64,000 bases of DNA, from positions 140,713,745-140,777,744 of the forward strand of contig JAOWCC010001589.1 of assembly GCA_030867875.1 (NCBI GenBank). Direction: 5' to 3'. The notes beneath the pieces were generated by a model. That model searched no databases, was not told the DNA's origin, and saw only the letters and a program-made list of their open reading frames with translations. This DNA comes from Actinernus sp. WN-2022. Its lineage: Eukaryota > Cnidaria > Anthozoa > Actiniaria > Actinernidae. The position numbers were made by a program, and so were the translations under genes. Below are positions 16,584-28,506 of the stretch, in pieces. The number at the start of each line of letters is the position of its first letter. Positions within the stretch are counted from its first letter, which is position 1.

Positions 16584-17620
16584 ACCAAACATATGGGATT
16601 CATATGGGTATGACATGGGATGTACATGGGTCTGGTATGGGAACTATATGGGTTTGAGTTTTTGTTACATGGGATAAATATGGGGTTACCTACCATTCAG
16701 AAACCATATATGGGAAAAGTAAGGGTTTAAAATGATATCATATGGAAAATACATGGGCAGCACATCCCATATGAAACCCATATATGGAAAGCATATGGGA
16801 AACAGATCCCATATGAAACCCATATGTATGGGAACTGTATGGGCAGACAGGATAATAGCCATACGGTTCCCATGATATGGCACAGATATGGGTACAAAGT
16901 GGAATTTGTATGGGCGAAACATGGCACGCATAGGTAGAGGCCCATACTATTCCCATCATCTGGTAAATACATGGGAAGTATATGGGGGATGCATGGGCTA
17001 ACATGGTTCTTTATTCACGTAGATCCCATATGAAACCCATATACATGGGAATTATATGGGCAGAGACTGTAACAACCCATACGGTTCCCATGATATGGCA
17101 CAGATATGGGTACAAGGTGGAATTTGTATGGGCGAAACATGGCACACATAGGTAGAGGCCCATACTATTCCCATCATCTGGTAAATACATGGGAAGTATA
17201 TGGGGGATGCATGGGCTAAAATGGTTCTTTATTCGCGTAGATCCCATATGAAACCCATATACATGGGAATTATATGGGCAGAGACTGTAACAACCCATGA
17301 TATGGCAAAGATATGGGCAGTAGATGGGATTTGGATGGGCAGAATGAAGAAACACAGAGACCACACAGACATGAACCCATACCTTTCCCAGCATCTGGGA
17401 TACACGTGGGAAACATATGGGGGATGCATGGACAAATGTTTCATTGCTCGTATGACTGATCCCATATTAAACCCATATGTATGGGCATTATATGGGCAGA
17501 GACGATAATAGCTGACACGATCCCCATGATATGGCAAGGATATGGGCAGTAGATGGAATTTGTATGGGCAAAAATAAGGCAAATTAACAGGAATATGCGT
17601 ATCACATTCATTGTTTAGAT
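16584..17620. repeat. Left sub-terminal ATATGGG-type repeats, 218-bp tandem units
   Basis: Dense CCCATATG/CATATGGG words in both orientations. From about 16,800 there are nearly four tandem units of about 218 bp, each beginning near GATCCCATATGAAACCCATA (16804, 17021, 17239, 17458) and containing CATGGGAAGTATATGGGGG. The units differ by a few percent, and the third lacks part of the middle. All open frames on both strands here are repeat by-products. Confidence 0.88.
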
Positions 17621-17964
17621 TAATAAGACTGCATGGACTATGCTTTAAGAGCTTACTAGGGCACATGGGAAATATATTTAATGCTGTCCGATCCAGCGTA
17701 AGCGCAAAATTTGTTCAACCCAAACTTCACGGATCACGGACTGATATGCTAATAACTGCGTAGAAAATTGAAAATCGCTTTGTTTGGTATATTATATGTT
17801 TGAAACATTTTAAGATTTTGAAACAAGTCAAAACAGTGAAGAAAAATCCTCTAGACCACGGCTCATGATATACCGACTTGTACGTTTATATTTTTGTCTG
17901 ATACCAAGCGGATGTCGGGGCGCCGGTATAACCAGACTTAATTTTCCAACGGAACTCGCGGTGC
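17621..17964. other. Non-coding, no feature seen
   Basis: AT-rich single-copy-looking sequence within the insertion; no gene, repeat or structured element recognised. Confidence 0.5.
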
Positions 17965-18335
17965 CTTCATCCGCCTGCATGGGAGCCCGGGGGGGGGGGG
18001 GGGGGGGGGGAGGGGGGACTCCGATATAAAAGGGGTAGGGATGCTCGTCGGACATTTTCGATTTCACCCCTAAGAGGTACTAAAATGGGCGTGGCTCAAG
18101 CTTATTTTGACCCCTAAAAGATAATAAAAATGTAAATTGATAACAGCTTTTTTGTTCAATTGACACCCGACCCCTAAAAGGTACCGCTTTACATAGAAAT
18201 GTCTGTGTTTGGTGGTGGATACCAGGTACCAAACTCCTGATTTTGACCCCTAAAAGGTACGACGAGCATCCATGTACCCCTCACATAAGGGAGTCCCCCC
18301 CCCCCCCCCCCCCCCCGGGCATGGGAGGCCAGCTA
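17965..18335. repeat. Foldback (MITE-like) element with G22/C22 arms
   Basis: An inverted repeat. The left arm GCATGGGAGCCC then G22 (17989-18010), GGACTCC and GGATGCTCGTCG is mirrored by CGACGAGCATCC, GGGAGTCC, C22 (18295-18316) and GGGCATGGGAGG. The loop holds four scattered copies of a CCCCTAAAAGGTAC-type word (near 18068, 18108, 18170 and 18245). Homopolymer lengths may be inaccurate. Confidence 0.7.
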
Positions 18336-19000
18336 CAGGGATCCAAAGCCACGAGGGAACACCGTCGTGCATTGCGGCTAATTGAAATGCCTTCACAACT
18401 CGGTAAAATGAGGATGACGAGGGTCACAAGAAGTTGACGTAACTCGCGATTGTCAAATTTGGCGAGAGTTGGCGGTCAAGCGAGAGCGTAATTGAGCAAC
18501 TCTCATGTTCTTGAGCAACTCTCGGGGGGGGGGGGGGGACACAGGGACAAATATACCAATGTATCATTAAAATATCAATAAAATATTTTAAAAACTCTCA
18601 TGTTCCCATGCGCTCACATACTCGTTTGATCGGCGCTTAAACAGTACCGTTAAATAAATACGTGCACAAAATACATCATGCAAATATTGCGTGACCGTTC
18701 AAAAGTACTGGAAAGCCACTGGGAAAATGTGCGTCCTAGTGCTTCTTCGCATTTGGTGGGTTACGTTTGGTATTATTAAAATTAGATAAATAAACTGTAG
18801 AGTACAATGAAATTTCATTAGCCTCGCCATCCGAATCACAGGTAGCCCAAGCACTGTTTATGGCTATTTTATAATGACTCGCGAATAAGCAAAAGCCGTG
18901 GACGAATATCCTGCTTGTTGAACGTTGGATCTGTATGAAGATCTAAACAGCCAAATAATGATAAATAGAAGCGAGAAGTCCAAGGACTATAGCAAAGCTG
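18336..19000. other. Non-coding with G15 tract
   Basis: No gene recognised. A direct repeat of TTGAGCAACTCTC (about 18493-18523) leads into a run of 15 G (18524-18538). Otherwise unremarkable AT-rich sequence. Confidence 0.5.
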
Positions 19001-19003
19001 AAA

Positions 19004-19075
19004 CAACGTGTATAGTTTTAAACGTACTATATTTCGGCTAGCCAAACTAGCCTTCTTCAGGTACTAGATGTTGTA
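19004..19075 (-). other. Hammerhead-like stem-loop (weak)
   Basis: On the minus strand CTGAAGA is followed by the hairpin GGCTAG-loop-CTAGCC and then GAAA. This is the order of the hammerhead core (CUGAUGA, stem II, GAAA) but with U changed to A. A further TATAGT/ACTATA pair follows, but stem I and a proper cleavage triplet are not evident. Probably a decayed retroelement fragment. Confidence 0.25.
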
Positions 19076-20518
19076 ACTAGAGAGTTCTAAAATAGGGGGT
19101 TACAATATATAGGATTTCACAATATATAGGATTTCACAATATGTAAATAGGAAGTGACGCAATGGAACGGATACTGGTAAAAAATGATGAAATAATAAAG
19201 CAATTTTATAAGTTTGCATGGGAATTTTTAAATCTAGCTTTTCGATAAACATACTGTAATAAAATGAATAAAACTTACCTGACGTCTATCTGTCTCTTGG
19301 CTGCGTCTGTATGCAGTTTCAGCGAATTTAGGTGCATTTTAAACCCTACTGTCAGACTAAAAACAGCTTGGGCTTCCTGTGCTCGAACAATTGATCGATA
19401 TTTGAAGTCCCGGATAGTGACTTGATTCCTGATTGGCTGAAACTTGTATTTCAAAATTATTGTCGGTTTCACAGTGAACAGATCGAGGCGAGAAGACCAA
19501 CAAATCAGCCTTCATACCTTCAAATCAGCATTTATAACTAGATTATATTGCTAGAAAGACTAGAGTAACTGCTGCTACTGAGAGACATCAACTAATTTGT
19601 GGATAAATCGGTGAAGAACCGCTGTGAAGCTGGGAAGGCCGAAGCCGAAGGTAAGCATTCATACTGCAACGTGTCTACATGTAGTTCATGCCGTGTACAA
19701 TCTCACAAAGCTTTCATTGTAATTCAGTTTATCAGTTCGCTAATACTTATCATTCTGTCGAAGAAATAGCCGGTTTGTAATCTTAATTACGAACGATTAT
19801 TTAGATCAGAAAATGGGACTGTCAAAATGCTCCTCGAGTGACTGCATGGCTCCGACTGCATCAGTGCATGCGTGTTAAAATATCGAAGCAGCTTTATAAA
19901 TATTAAGAAAGCTCCAGTTGTATTTCTTATTATATTTCTTCCCAGGCCTTTAGTTGCTCACCAAAAGCTTTTGTATTGTATAAATAAACAGAGCTTCTAG
20001 AAAGAGCTGACAGTCCTGTGGTCAACTAAAAGTGCCTTGAGTTCATGATCTGAAGGCAAATATTACATCACCCATCAGGCCAAAGTCTGGCCACATGAAG
20101 CTCGTTCAAGTTTTCAATGGTAAGGAAAGTACATGTACATTGTATATGGTCTCCTAGTTGACTGCAGAATAGCCTGGCACCCCTTCTAAACTGTGCAAAA
20201 TTTCTCCATTATAACTAGCTCTGGTGTATTTAGACTCATTCTATTCATGAATGATTTTGTGGTGGTTAGGGTTTTTGATTTTTTGGGGAAGTTTTTAGAA
20301 GGTTTGTATGAGGTTTGAGAACATGCATTATTAATGAACCTGCAGTGGCAGGGTATTCTGCATTTACCGGTAGCCCAAATAAAGGTTTAGAAGTCAGGCA
20401 TCAATTTAGTAATAAAAATAATAGAGGTGTACATGTATGTGGTTCTGGTTACACTTGCATGACTTTATAATTTTAAATACATTGTACATGTAGCTACTGG
20501 TTCATTATAAGTACAGTA
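19076..20518. other. Non-coding, no feature seen
   Basis: AT-rich sequence of the insertion interior. There is a short direct repeat of TATATAGGATTTCACAATAT near 19105-19140. No gene recognised. Confidence 0.45.
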
Positions 20519-20680
20519 ATACCATGACAAGAGGGAAATTAGTGATTAAATTTCCCTGCAAGCCAAGGGAGAGTTTGTTGAAGTCCCATGAGGCCGCTTC
20601 AGCCGAGGGACTTTAATTTACAAACTCTCCTGAGGCTTGAGGGGAAATTTAATCACTAATTTCCCGAATTGTCATGGTAT
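20519..20680. repeat. 162-bp foldback element (MITE-like)
   Basis: Near-perfect inverted repeat. ATACCATGACAA, GGGAAATTAGTGATTAAATT and GAGAGTTTGT on the left are mirrored on the right to GTCATGGTAT. The loop is around AGTCCCATGAGG. It can form a long hairpin and has no coding capacity. Confidence 0.85.
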
Positions 20681-23600
20681 AACTTTGTAATACTCTGATC
20701 GCCGAGGAACAGAACAACTCTCTGAGAAGTTTAGTTTTCTCTGCCTACACTAAAGACGTCGTAGTTGAGTTGCTTTCGAAAATGTTTTAATGCTCGCTTG
20801 AATGACCTTGACTAATTCCCCTGGGGACAAGTGTGTTGTTTTTGAGAAGAATAGCAGTAAAACACAATGTAATTATGTGCTTGACTAAATATTTAAAGGT
20901 CATGCATATATGGTTTTAAGTTTCCCACATGGAAGAAGCGGGTTTGAGAAATAACAGAAGAATGTGCAGATTGAAATACGTGATCCCACATGGATTACGT
21001 TGAAGGTTATGACGAAGTCAGGTCAGCTTGCAATTGGGTTCAATTTTTTCAACCGGGAGCACACTGGGCTAGTCGTGCCAGAGGGGAGCAAGAGTTGATG
21101 CTTTTCACCCTCTCATGTCCAGCCTGCATTGTCTTCTAGTTTTCCCTCTTTACGATGCAAGCGAAAATTAGAAATATGCATTGTTCTTGCAAATTTCCCT
21201 GTTGAAGACAATGCATATTTCTAAATTTTCCTTGCATTTGTAATGAGCCGGGGAATTTAGAGATTAAATGTGCGTGAACAATCAAAGGAATCCAAAAGCG
21301 ATCATGGTATTATCATAATTATGACCTGTAAGCTAAGGGTCCCTGCATGATTTCCTTTCAAAACCATTTACAAAAGTCATGTGATGGGGGCTTTACATAT
21401 TTGATGTGAGCCCAACACCTGCTAGATTTTTTGCTTGTTGTTTTGTAATTTGAAAGTGGTCACGTGATAAAAAACCATTGACTCCTTGGGGCCATTGACT
21501 GAGTATAAAGGTCAGGCCAGAGAGCAACATATTTAGCAGCCCCCCTTAATTTCCAGGTCCAATCAGTAAATCATAGTTCCCTCACTAGGGTGCAGGCAGC
21601 TACATGTATATGTACATGGGGCTTTCAAAATGTTTTTGAGTAAGATGTCAACATACATGTACATGAAGGAAAGTACTAGGCATCCAAAATAAAATGAGGA
21701 AAGTTTATTAATTTGTATATTGATAAAGAGAAATTTAGCCCATGTTGTACCTCGAAGCACAGGGAGTTCTAACTTAATACATGTACACATACCATTATTA
21801 TTATTATTATTATTATTACAATGATATTTATTGAGGGAACCACACTCATCGATGTGATGATTTTCAGGAGGGCCCTCAAATAAAAAAAAATAATTTTTTT
21901 TTTTTATAGAGCTTGAGAATTAGCTTCAGTCTTTTGGCCGAATGAATCTCCTAACACCCTAATCTCACGCTTAGACTCTGCACGGGCAGAGGAACTCGGA
22001 CTCAGATCCCTCACATGCTAGCGGCCTAATCACCTAACTACATCATTGTAGTTTCTAATATGAGAAGGGAGGAAACTAAAGTCACGTGATGGCTTGATGA
22101 TCGCCACACGATACATGGAATGGAAGTAAAATTACAGAAAATTGAAAACATGAAAATCAGAAACATAATTATTTTTTGGTTCGGTTATTATTAAAAATAT
22201 TTGTAAAGGCGATATCTATGTGTTTGTTTCTTTGACTCAGATTTTCATTACATGTAATTTATAAAACAGACGAATAAATTCTGTCAGTTATGATCGCTGA
22301 AAAGAAAACTGAAAGAAACTATCGAAGCTGAAAATCAAATTCCAGTTCTAGAAGCATTATATTCAAATTAGTATATTAGCAAGAATTCTTCAGGCAAGTT
22401 TGAGAACGATTTCAAATGCCAATGGCTCACATGAGTTTGCAAGCATTTCTTGTCAAGAGATTGTAAACAAGACAATTAAAAGAACATTCAAAAGTAAACT
22501 TTGCTTTTTACTTTGCAGGTTTTTTGTCCTTGGGCCATTCCACAGTATTTGGGACATGGAACTCTGAATTCTTAATTACTGAAAACTTACAAGATCATTG
22601 CATTTTTCCATTATTTGATAACTAAAGTATAAAAAAATATGATATTTGAAATGACGGCACACTCTTATAGTCATAAATTATCATTAATTAGCTGAAATAC
22701 AAAATTGTCTCTCACGGCTCCAGGGGAAAACCACAAAAAACCTGAGCTACTTGCTTTATGTCAAAAACAAATAAAAAATATCAGGACACACAGTTCTTCA
22801 CACACAGTTCTTCAAAGTTGCTGTTAAGGAGGTGTTGCTATAGTTCGTCCAAGAGGGAACTTTCCCCTCCATGACAAAATTTGGTATAAAAGTTTTGATA
22901 TTTCCAAAACAGTCCAAACAAAATTCACAATATTTTATAAACTTCTGAGTTCAAGTTCAATACAACTACATAAATTAAAAAAATTCTGAACTGCAAGTTT
23001 TCTTTGTTCTATTTCAATAATAACAAGTGTCACGGAGGGGAAAATTATGTCACGGAGGGGAATTAAAACTTTAAAAGCTGTTGAAATTACTTAGAAATTG
23101 CATAAAATGTGTAATTTTCATACATTGTACCCAAATCAGATAATTGTAACCTCTGAGCATGCATGCTCATAGCAGCAATGCATTGTAAGCAAAAGTTCAT
23201 TTGAGCATGCTCATAGCAGCAATGCATTGTGGGCAACCTTTGCCATGTTCTCCATGTAAGTGTAACTAGTATCATAGATTGACATCTACAGCCTTGTTTA
23301 TGTTCCCAGGATAATTACATAATGTTATATAAGTTAAATTAATATTCCAGTGGGATTAATTAAGACAAACTTTTTGGTTCTGTTTTTATTCACTGATTCA
23401 AAATTTCCTCATCGCCAGTCAACTGGATACTTGAAGACTTGAAAATAATATTAAACTTTCCCAAATCACACTTAGATTCCACTAGCAGAGGCACAGATGA
23501 TCAGTCTATACACAGTAGTACAATAATTGGAATTTGGCTTCCGAAAATACAGTAAATACAATTTTGCTTTTGTCTCTTCTCCCTACTGATGTCACTAATC

Positions 23601-24418
23601 AATTGTTCAAGGTTGTCAGTCATCTCAGCGAAATTACTTCCGTTCCATGTATCGTGCGGTGAACATCGAGCCATTTGTCAAAAAATCTTGTACTCCTATT
23701 TTAGTGTTTTGAAATGAATCATTTCATTAAAACATTGCCTATAGTAGCACCCCTCTTCTGAAAAGGAAAGAATTGTTGGTAGCAAAAAAAATCAAATTTG
23801 TCGAAACGGGACCTGGTTATTTCTTACTCAATTATACACTTGAATTTAGTTTCCTCCCTTGCTACTTTCTAACTACATGTAGTTACCATGCGAGATCTGA
23901 GTCGGAGTTCTTCTGCCCGCACTGACTTAAGCCCAAAATTAGGGGTGCTAGGTTACACTGCCAGTGGTCAGATTCGTTTGGCTGTAAGACTGAAACTTCT
24001 CTGTTAAAAAGGCAGCATACAAACGGTTGTACTAATTAGGTAGGGTTTTCATTATATTAGGAGCCACAGTAAACTGGTAAACATTACTGCTGCATGGTTG
24101 TTAGGACCATGCAGTAATATTATTGTTTGCTGCACCATTCTTCATTTCCCTCATGTTGCCATATATATTTCAGTAGCATTAAACCCTCCTGAAGGTGGAT
24201 AATTAAACATAACTTTTAGATTTTCATTTTCTTTCAGGTCGAGAAAGTTTACTGGAAGCACGAACCATTTTAGTTTATAAGAAGTCATAACCAAATAAAA
24301 CTACACAAAGGTGATCTTCAATTTAATAGTCAAATTGACAAATTGAATTAGTGAGTTAAGACCTGATCAAAGCCTTGCATGTATATTTTTTTATATTAAT
24401 TAAGCTATGAGGCACTAT
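20681..24418. other. Non-coding interior of the insertion
   Basis: No gene, RNA or clear transposon seen over 3.7 kb. Minor items: a (ATT)n microsatellite at about 21793-21819; a T-rich tract near 21895-21905; two direct copies of GCATGCTCATAGCAGCAATG at 23161 and about 23205; short repeats of TGTCACGGAGGGG near 23030-23060. All open frames are under 80 codons and look random. Confidence 0.5.
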
Positions 24419-25110
24419 TTGTCGTTATTGTTCATCACAAAATTGTCTTCCGCTCTCAGTGGACACTATTATACAAATAGAGTGTGTCCGTCGAGGAACT
24501 ATCGGCTGATAGTTGCCTGTGGAAATTTGATGTTCTTAAAACAGATATACATTTAAGCCAGAGGACAAAGTTCGAGGGCTTATATGCTAGTTTTAAGAAC
24601 ATCAAATTTCCAAAGGAAACTATCAGCCGATAGTTCCAAGACAAACCCAGTCTGTTTGTCATTATAGTTCATCACAAAATCGTCTTCCGCTCTCAGCAGG
24701 CACTGATAGTTCGCATCCACGGATGATAACTATGACGTCACATGATCACTTTTAGCTTATTGTGAGTGCATGCCAAAAATTTCTGGTGAACTATAACACC
24801 TTATAGTTTGCATACATGGACGACAGCTATCACGTCTAGTGATCGGTTTTAGACAATGAGTGTGCACCAAAATGTTGTGGTGAACTATAACAGGTGGTAG
24901 CACCCTGAGGGCAGAAGAGAATTTAGTAATGAACAATAATGACAAATAGTGTGTGTGTCTCCGAACTATTGGCTGATAGTTTCCCTTGGAAATTTGATGT
25001 TCTTAAAACTAGCATAATTTTATAAGCCCTTGAACTGCGTCCTCAGACTTATAGTTGGTTTCAGAACATGAAATTTCCATGGGAAACTATTTAACAATTA
25101 TTCACCAAAG
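24419..25110. repeat. Composite foldback repeats
   Basis: At 24495-24637 long inverted arms run from GGAACTATCGGCTGATAGTT through AAATTTGATGTTCTTAAAAC and back. A second, more diverged copy spans about 24965-25100. The flanking sequence TTCATCACAAAATTGTCTTC is repeated directly (24430 and 24668) and inverted near 24910, so several related elements have nested or recombined here. Confidence 0.75.
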
Positions 25111-25136
25111 TGAGCCACTTGTTTTAGTAATAAGTA

Positions 25137-25295
25137 TATACCACACATTAGTGAATAGCCAGCACCAAATAGTTATATTATTTTCTGTCAATTGGACAAA
25201 AACTTGTGTAAGGTGATCACTGCTTCGCTCGGAGCTGAATATGTTTGATTAGCCAATCAGAGCGTGCGAAGAGCACTATTCACTGGTGTGGTATA
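25137..25295. repeat. TA-flanked MITE
   Basis: About 159 bp bounded by TATACCACACATTAGTGAATAG and its inverse CTATTCACTGGTGTGGTATA. The inner arms include GTGATCACTGCTTCGCTCGG and GCGTGCGAAGAGCAC. No coding capacity. Confidence 0.75.
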
Positions 25296-26184
25296 CACTA
25301 ATAGCCGATAGTTCCTCGACAGATGCACTACTTAATTGTTCATGTATAAAGGTTCCTTGATGGACACTCTATTTGTATAATAGTGCCTGCCCATCATTTG
25401 ATCAATATCCAATCAGAATTGGAGAGAATTTCCTGGTGAACTATAATGGCTGCAGATACATGTACATGTATATGAAGTTAGTGAGGGAATTAGCCCTGAG
25501 TCAACTACATTATCACACTTATCATAGAAAGCATGCAAGATCATCAAGTCTGTTAATTTAAGCATAATAAAGCTACATGTATATGGTTCTTTCCAACATA
25601 CAGTAGATTCGATTTATATACAATTATAGACATGTTAGATCTTCTTCAAATCAATATTAATAAGTCATAATAACTTATTATCTAGTACAAGAGGCTTAAT
25701 TCATAAATTAAACACATTTTAAAGTAACTGCCTGCATGCTTATAATCACGGAAAATGGCACATGCAACTTGTGTATTAAATACCAACGAAAATAATGCTT
25801 GGTACAAGATTCACTCACTCACATGTAACAGTGTTTAGAACAACAGTACTTTGTATAATATTAAATTTGCTGTTGAAAATATAAAACGTACTGTACATGT
25901 ATGTCACAAACTTTAAATATAGTAGTTTGATGCACTCATATCAATTTATAATAATTTTCTTCTGTGTAATACATGTTAGACATCTACATGTATGTGTTTA
26001 TACATACATGCAAATAAAGACATTGTTAATTGAATTATGGTTGAGAGTTCTAATATTTATATGAATTAAGACATGGCAACTGCATGTACTTGTACTTGTA
26101 TACATTGCACATCTGCTAGAGTATACTGGGGGTGGGAATCAAAACAATGTATGGATATCATGGGTACATTTTTGTATGTTACTG
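25296..26184. other. Non-coding, no feature seen
   Basis: AT-rich with repeated ACATGTA words (for example near 25461-25472, 25574 and 25980). No gene recognised. Confidence 0.45.
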
Positions 26185-26900
26185 CATCATGACATGGGTA
26201 TTGTATGGATAATGTATGGTAATGATGTGGGTATGGGAACTGTATGGTAATGACATGGGAAGTGTATGGTAATGACATGGGAAGTGTATGGTAATGACAT
26301 GGGAAGTGTATGGTAATGACATGGGAAGTGTATGGTAATGACATGGGAAGTGTATGGTAATGACATGGGAAGTGTATGGTAATGACATGGGAACTGTATG
26401 GTAATGACATGGGAACTGTATGGCAATGATGGGTACTGTATGGCAATGACATGGGTACTGTATGGTAATGACATGGGTACTGTATGGATAATGTCTGGTA
26501 ATGATGTGGGTATGGTATACGTAATGACATGGGAAGTGTATGGTAATGACATGGGAAGTGTATGGTAATGACATGAGAAGTGTATGGTAATGACATGGGA
26601 AGTGTATGGTAATGACATGGGAAGTGTATGGTAATGACATGGGAAGTGTATGGTAATGACATGGGTACTGTATGGCAATGACATGGGTACTGTATGGTAA
26701 TGACATGGGTACTGTATGGATAATGTCTGGTAATGATGTGGGTATGGGAACTGTATGGTAATGACATGGGAACTGTATGGTAATGAATGGGCATTGTATG
26801 GTAATGACATGGGCATTGTATGGAGGATATATGGTAATGACATGGGTGGTGTATGGTAAAGGCATGGGTATCATGGCAAAGGTATGGGTAAGATATGGTA
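26185..26900. repeat. 22-bp minisatellite
   Basis: About 30 copies of a 22-bp unit of the type TATGGTAATGACATGGGAAG plus TG, with variants GGGTACTG, GGGAACTG and GGCAATGA in patches. A variant block GATAATGTCTGGTAATG recurs near 26488 and 26718, showing higher-order duplication. Because 22 is not a multiple of three, all three minus-strand frames stay open (218-306 codons); these are artefacts. The unit shares CATGGGAAGTRTATGG with the left sub-terminal repeats. Confidence 0.9.
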
Positions 26901-27470
26901 ATGATATGGGTAAATTTGCAAGGAATGGGAATAGAATGGAAATTGTATGGGTATACTATGTAAATAATACAGGTTTCATATGGCATTTATATGGGAAACC
27001 TATGGATTCTGTATGGGAAACGTATGGCAAGTGTGTGGTTTTTATATGGAAAAAGTCTGGGACAATGGCTTCTCCCATATATTCACCATTCACTCCCACG
27101 CTTATCCCATATGCTACCCATAGTATTCCCATTCACAACCCATGTATTACCCATCCCTAAATATTAGAAATAAGTAATCTTACCCATATACTCCCCATAT
27201 ATGAAAACCATATGGCCATATATGGGAACCATCTGGATTTTAGACAAATCCATACTTTTCCCATATACTTTTATATGGGCAATGTATGGACCAGATATGG
27301 ACCATATATGGGTTTGAAAATATTGCCATTTAGACAGCATGTAACCCATATATGGGAATCATATGGCCCATACAAATCCCATGCACAACCCATCACATAC
27401 CCATATATGGAACTTGAATGGGCCCATACAAAACCCATACAAGGGCCATATATGGCCCATATCAGGCATG
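26901..27470. repeat. Right sub-terminal ATATGGG-type repeats
   Basis: Many CCATATATGGG, CCCATATA and ATATGGGAA words in both orientations, matching the left sub-terminal region in kind. Such arrays next to short TIRs are candidate transposase-binding sites. No coding function is inferred for the open frames here. Confidence 0.8.
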
Positions 27471-27482
27471 TTGGTAAGGGAA

Positions 27483-28469
27483 GTCCACAAGTTGATTCCA
27501 AATCTGAACGACAAAACCAAGTACGTAATCCATTATAGAAATCTTCAATTATACCTCGATCTCGGCTTGAAAATAAAGAAAGTACATAGAGTGCTAGAAT
27601 TTAATCAATCACCCTGGTTGAAGCAATACATCGATTTCAACACTCAGAAGAGAACCAATGCTAAAAATTCATTCGAGAAAGACTTCTTCAAGCTCATGAA
27701 CAATTCTGTATTCGGTAAGACCATGGAGAACCTCAGAAAGCGAGTAGATATTAGACTAGTAACCAATGAAAAGAAACTACTACAAATGGCATCTAAACCG
27801 ACTTACGTGAGTAGTAAGATATTCAACGAAAATTTAGTAGCAGTCCACAAAATCAAAGAAACATTAACCCTAAACCGACCGGCATACATAGGTATGTGCA
27901 TCCTCGACATTTCTAAGACACTAATGTATGATTTCCACTACAACTACATTAAAAAGAAGTATAGCCAAGCTAAGTTGTTGTTCACAGACACCGACAGCCT
28001 ATTGTATGAAATCGAAACTGAAAACGCTTATCAAGATTTTTGGTACGACAAAGATAAATTCGACAATAGCGACTATCCAATAGACAATCAATTCCACGAT
28101 ACAACGAATAAGAAAGTAATTGGTAAATTCAAGGACGAGGCTGCTGGAATTCCTATCACAGAGTTCGTAGGGCTTCGATCAAAAATGTACAGCTACATGG
28201 AAGACAACAATATAGGTGCTAAGACGGCTAAAGGCATCAAGAAGAACGTCGTCAAGAAGAACGTCAAACATGAAAACTATAAAGACGTGCTAATGAACAA
28301 CAAACAGATGTCACACACTATGAAGACCATTAGAAGTCAAAACCACCAATTGGGAAGCTACGAAATTAACAAGATCTCACTATCATGCTTCGACGACAAA
28401 CGGTATCTATTGGAAGACGGGATTACGAGCTACGCTTATGGACACCATAAAATACGAAAAGCGAAGTAG
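27483..28469 (+). pseudogene. polB: Protein-primed DNA polymerase B, C-terminal part (interrupted)
   Basis: The remaining 328 codons of the polymerase gene, beginning immediately after the insert and its second AA. Recognisable pieces are HKLIPNLNDKTKYV, then motif B (FFKLMNNSVFGK, the K-x(3)-N-S-x-x-G pattern) and motif C (FTDTDS). A basic tail ends at TAG 28467-28469. Open sequence continues upstream to an ATG at 27363 within the insert, but that part translates ATATGGG-type repeat and is not polymerase. The stop lies 37 bp before the right TIR, so polymerase is the last gene of the element, as is common. Confidence 0.93.
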
Positions 28470-28506
28470 TAAGCGGTATAGTAGAGACCAACTATAAAAT
28501 AGAATG
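28470..28506. other. Spacer between polB and right TIR
   Basis: 37 bases, AT-rich, no feature recognised. Confidence 0.5.

Larger units (their letters stand above)
16574..27480. mobile_element. 10.9-kb non-autonomous DNA transposon inside polB
   Basis: The insertion is bounded by CCCTTACCAA (16574-16583) and its exact inverse TTGGTAAGGG (27471-27480). It is flanked by AA on both sides (16572-16573 and 27481-27482), as expected for a 2-bp target duplication. After the 10-bp TIR both ends carry ATATGGG-type repeats. No open frame resembling a transposase is seen; all frames over about 100 residues lie in tandem repeats. The interior (about 18,340-26,100) is ordinary AT-rich DNA with nested foldback elements. 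I cannot assign a superfamily: 2-bp AA duplications do not match the TA of mariner or TTAA of piggyBac. Confidence 0.85.

Noticed and set aside
16686..17666. Several 80-145 codon frames on both strands
   Set aside because: Translations of the 218-bp and ATATGGG-type repeats; no domain character.
18243..18437. 64-codon frame with a proline run
   Set aside because: The proline run is the C22 tract; no other coding character.
26185..26900. CRISPR-like array
   Set aside because: Units of 22 bp follow one another without unique spacers; this is a minisatellite in eukaryotic DNA.
26066..26986. Three long overlapping minus-strand frames (218-306 codons) of His/Tyr/Thr-rich repeats
   Set aside because: A stop-free 22-bp minisatellite leaves all three frames open; identical repeats in three frames are an artefact.
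16574..27480. Large intron in polB rather than a transposon
   Set aside because: Borders are CCC...GGG with matching inverted ends and an AA duplication; no GT...AG borders at the junction. The GGTAAG within the right end faces the wrong way to remove the insert.
27363..27482. N-terminal 40 codons joined to the C-terminal polymerase part
   Set aside because: This stretch is transposon repeat that happens to be open; polymerase sequence begins at 27483.
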